This document shows positions 4,794-5,574 of a DNA stretch of 5,574 bases, piece by piece. Below the pieces are notes generated by a model. The model worked only from the letters and a program-made list of their open reading frames with translations, made no database searches and was not told the DNA's origin. Every line of letters starts with the position of its first letter. The first letter of the stretch is position 1. Origin of the DNA: Bacillota bacterium (lineage in GTDB: Bacteria; Bacillota; Clostridia; Peptostreptococcales; Anaerovoracaceae). Both the position numbers and the translations under genes were made by a program. The stretch is from contig JAFWVZ010000214.1 in assembly GCA_017523605.1 (NCBI GenBank), positions 1 to 5,574 of the forward strand, written 5' to 3'.

Positions 4794-5574
4794 ATGAGAT
4801 CAAAAGTTTACTTTACCAGAGACCTCAACCCGGAAAAGGTCGTAGAAATGTATAAAGCTCTCGGCATAGAGCTTCCGGGCAAAGTAGCCGTTAAGCTCCA
4901 CTCCGGAGAAAAAGGCAATCAGAACTTCCTGGGACCGGATTTCTGGAGGCCCATGATAGATAAGATCGGCGGTACCGTAGTAGAATGCAACACCGCATAC
5001 GGAGACGCTTACGGCGGAGTAAGAGACCATACAGACTCGCACCTTAAGCTTATAGAGGACCATGGCTGGAACAAATACTTTACCGTGGACCTTATGGACG
5101 CAGAAGGCCCGGACGTCGTCTGGGACATCCCGGACGGCAAGGTGCTCAAGGAAAACAAACTGGGCAAGAATATCCTCAATTACGATTCCATGCTGGTGCT
5201 GGCGCACTTTAAGGGTCATCCCATGGGCGGCTACGGAGGAGCCCTTAAGCAGCTTTCGATAGGCTGTGCCTCCGCTGCAGGCAAAGCGCTTATCCACTCC
5301 GGCGGAGCATCCGAGAGCAACATAGATGCCTGGAACCTTCACGCTGCGCAGGATAATTTCTGCGAAGCCATGGCGGACGCCGCTGCTTCCGTAGTAAGGC
5401 ATTTTGCAGGCAGGATCGCTTTCATAAACGTTATGAAGAACCTGTCCGTGGACTGCGACTGCTGCGCTGTTGCAGAAGACCCCTGCATGAAGGACATAGG
5501 GATGCTGGCATCTCTGGACCCCGTTGCGATCGACCAGGCCTGCATAGACCTTGTCTACGCAGCAAAAGACGACC
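4794..5574 (+). CDS. DUF362 iron-sulfur-type protein (3' partial)
   Basis: An open frame of 260 codons runs off the right edge. It begins MRSKVYFTRDLNPEKVVEMY and contains the DUF362 hallmark K140-G-H-P-M-G-G-Y-G-G-A-L-K followed by LSIGCASAAGK. Further on is D220-C-D-C-C with C231, then KDIGMLASLDPVAIDQACID, also typical of the family. Many members carry two ferredoxin-type 4Fe-4S motifs near the C-terminus, which would lie beyond the window. The biochemical role of DUF362 is not settled; an electron-transfer or cofactor-related task in anaerobes is a guess from its cysteines. GGAG (4782-4785) lies 8 bases before the ATG, and an extended -10 promoter lies upstream. The antisense strand is also largely open here, but that is a side effect of codon use. 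Confidence 0.9.
   Translation, partial: MRSKVYFTRDLNPEKVVEMYKALGIELPGKVAVKLHSGEKGNQNFLGPDFWRPMIDKIGGTVVECNTAYGDAYGGVRDHTDSHLKLIEDHGWNKYFTVDLMDAEGPDVVWDIPDGKVLKENKLGKNILNYDSMLVLAHFKGHPMGGYGGALKQLSIGCASAAGKALIHSGGASESNIDAWNLHAAQDNFCEAMADAAASVVRHFAGRIAFINVMKNLSVDCDCCAVAEDPCMKDIGMLASLDPVAIDQACIDLVYAAKDD

Noticed and set aside
4800..5402. A 200-residue open frame on the minus strand
   Set aside because: It is antisense to the DUF362 gene, which has family motifs, a ribosome binding site and a promoter on the plus strand.

Overview
The window looks like chromosomal DNA of an anaerobic Gram-positive bacterium of the class Clostridia. The evidence is strong GGAGG-type ribosome binding sites before most genes, TATAAT-type promoters in AT-rich gaps, free use of AGA, AGG and ATA codons, and a DUF362 iron-sulfur protein of the kind common in strict anaerobes. 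No mobile element, CRISPR array, tRNA or rRNA was seen.

Layout. (1) Positions 1-1085, plus strand: the end of a P-loop kinase-like gene cut by the left edge, then a BltD-like GNAT acetyltransferase, closed by a clear Rho-independent terminator at 1193-1235. (2) Positions 1236-1520: a gap with a GC-rich, hairpin-rich block (about 1264-1390) that may be an unrecognised structured RNA, followed by a good sigma-A promoter. (3) Positions 1521-2366, plus strand: a protein with three LysM domains, Ala/Lys/Glu-rich linkers and no signal peptide. (4) A bidirectional terminator at 2431-2462 separates it from the convergent minus-strand operon. (5) Positions 4007 down to 2489, minus strand: an OhrR-type peroxide-sensing MarR repressor, a glutathione peroxidase-like thiol peroxidase and a small flavodoxin. 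The promoter of this operon overlaps a long palindrome that is a good candidate OhrR operator. (6) Positions 4189-4665, plus strand, divergent from ohrR: a pyridoxamine 5'-phosphate oxidase-fold (NimA-like) flavin protein. (7) Position 4794 to the right edge, plus strand: a DUF362 protein missing its C-terminus.

How they fit together. The clearest unit is ohrR-gpx-flavodoxin, which reads as a self-contained organic peroxide response. A sensor cysteine (C16) in OhrR would release the operator on oxidation, Gpx would reduce the peroxide, and the flavodoxin could be an electron carrier for this or a related redox step (the last point is inference). The divergent flavin-binding protein and the DUF362 protein add a redox flavour but have their own promoters. 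The most unusual items are this operon with its palindrome, the leaderless LysM protein, and the structured gap before it.
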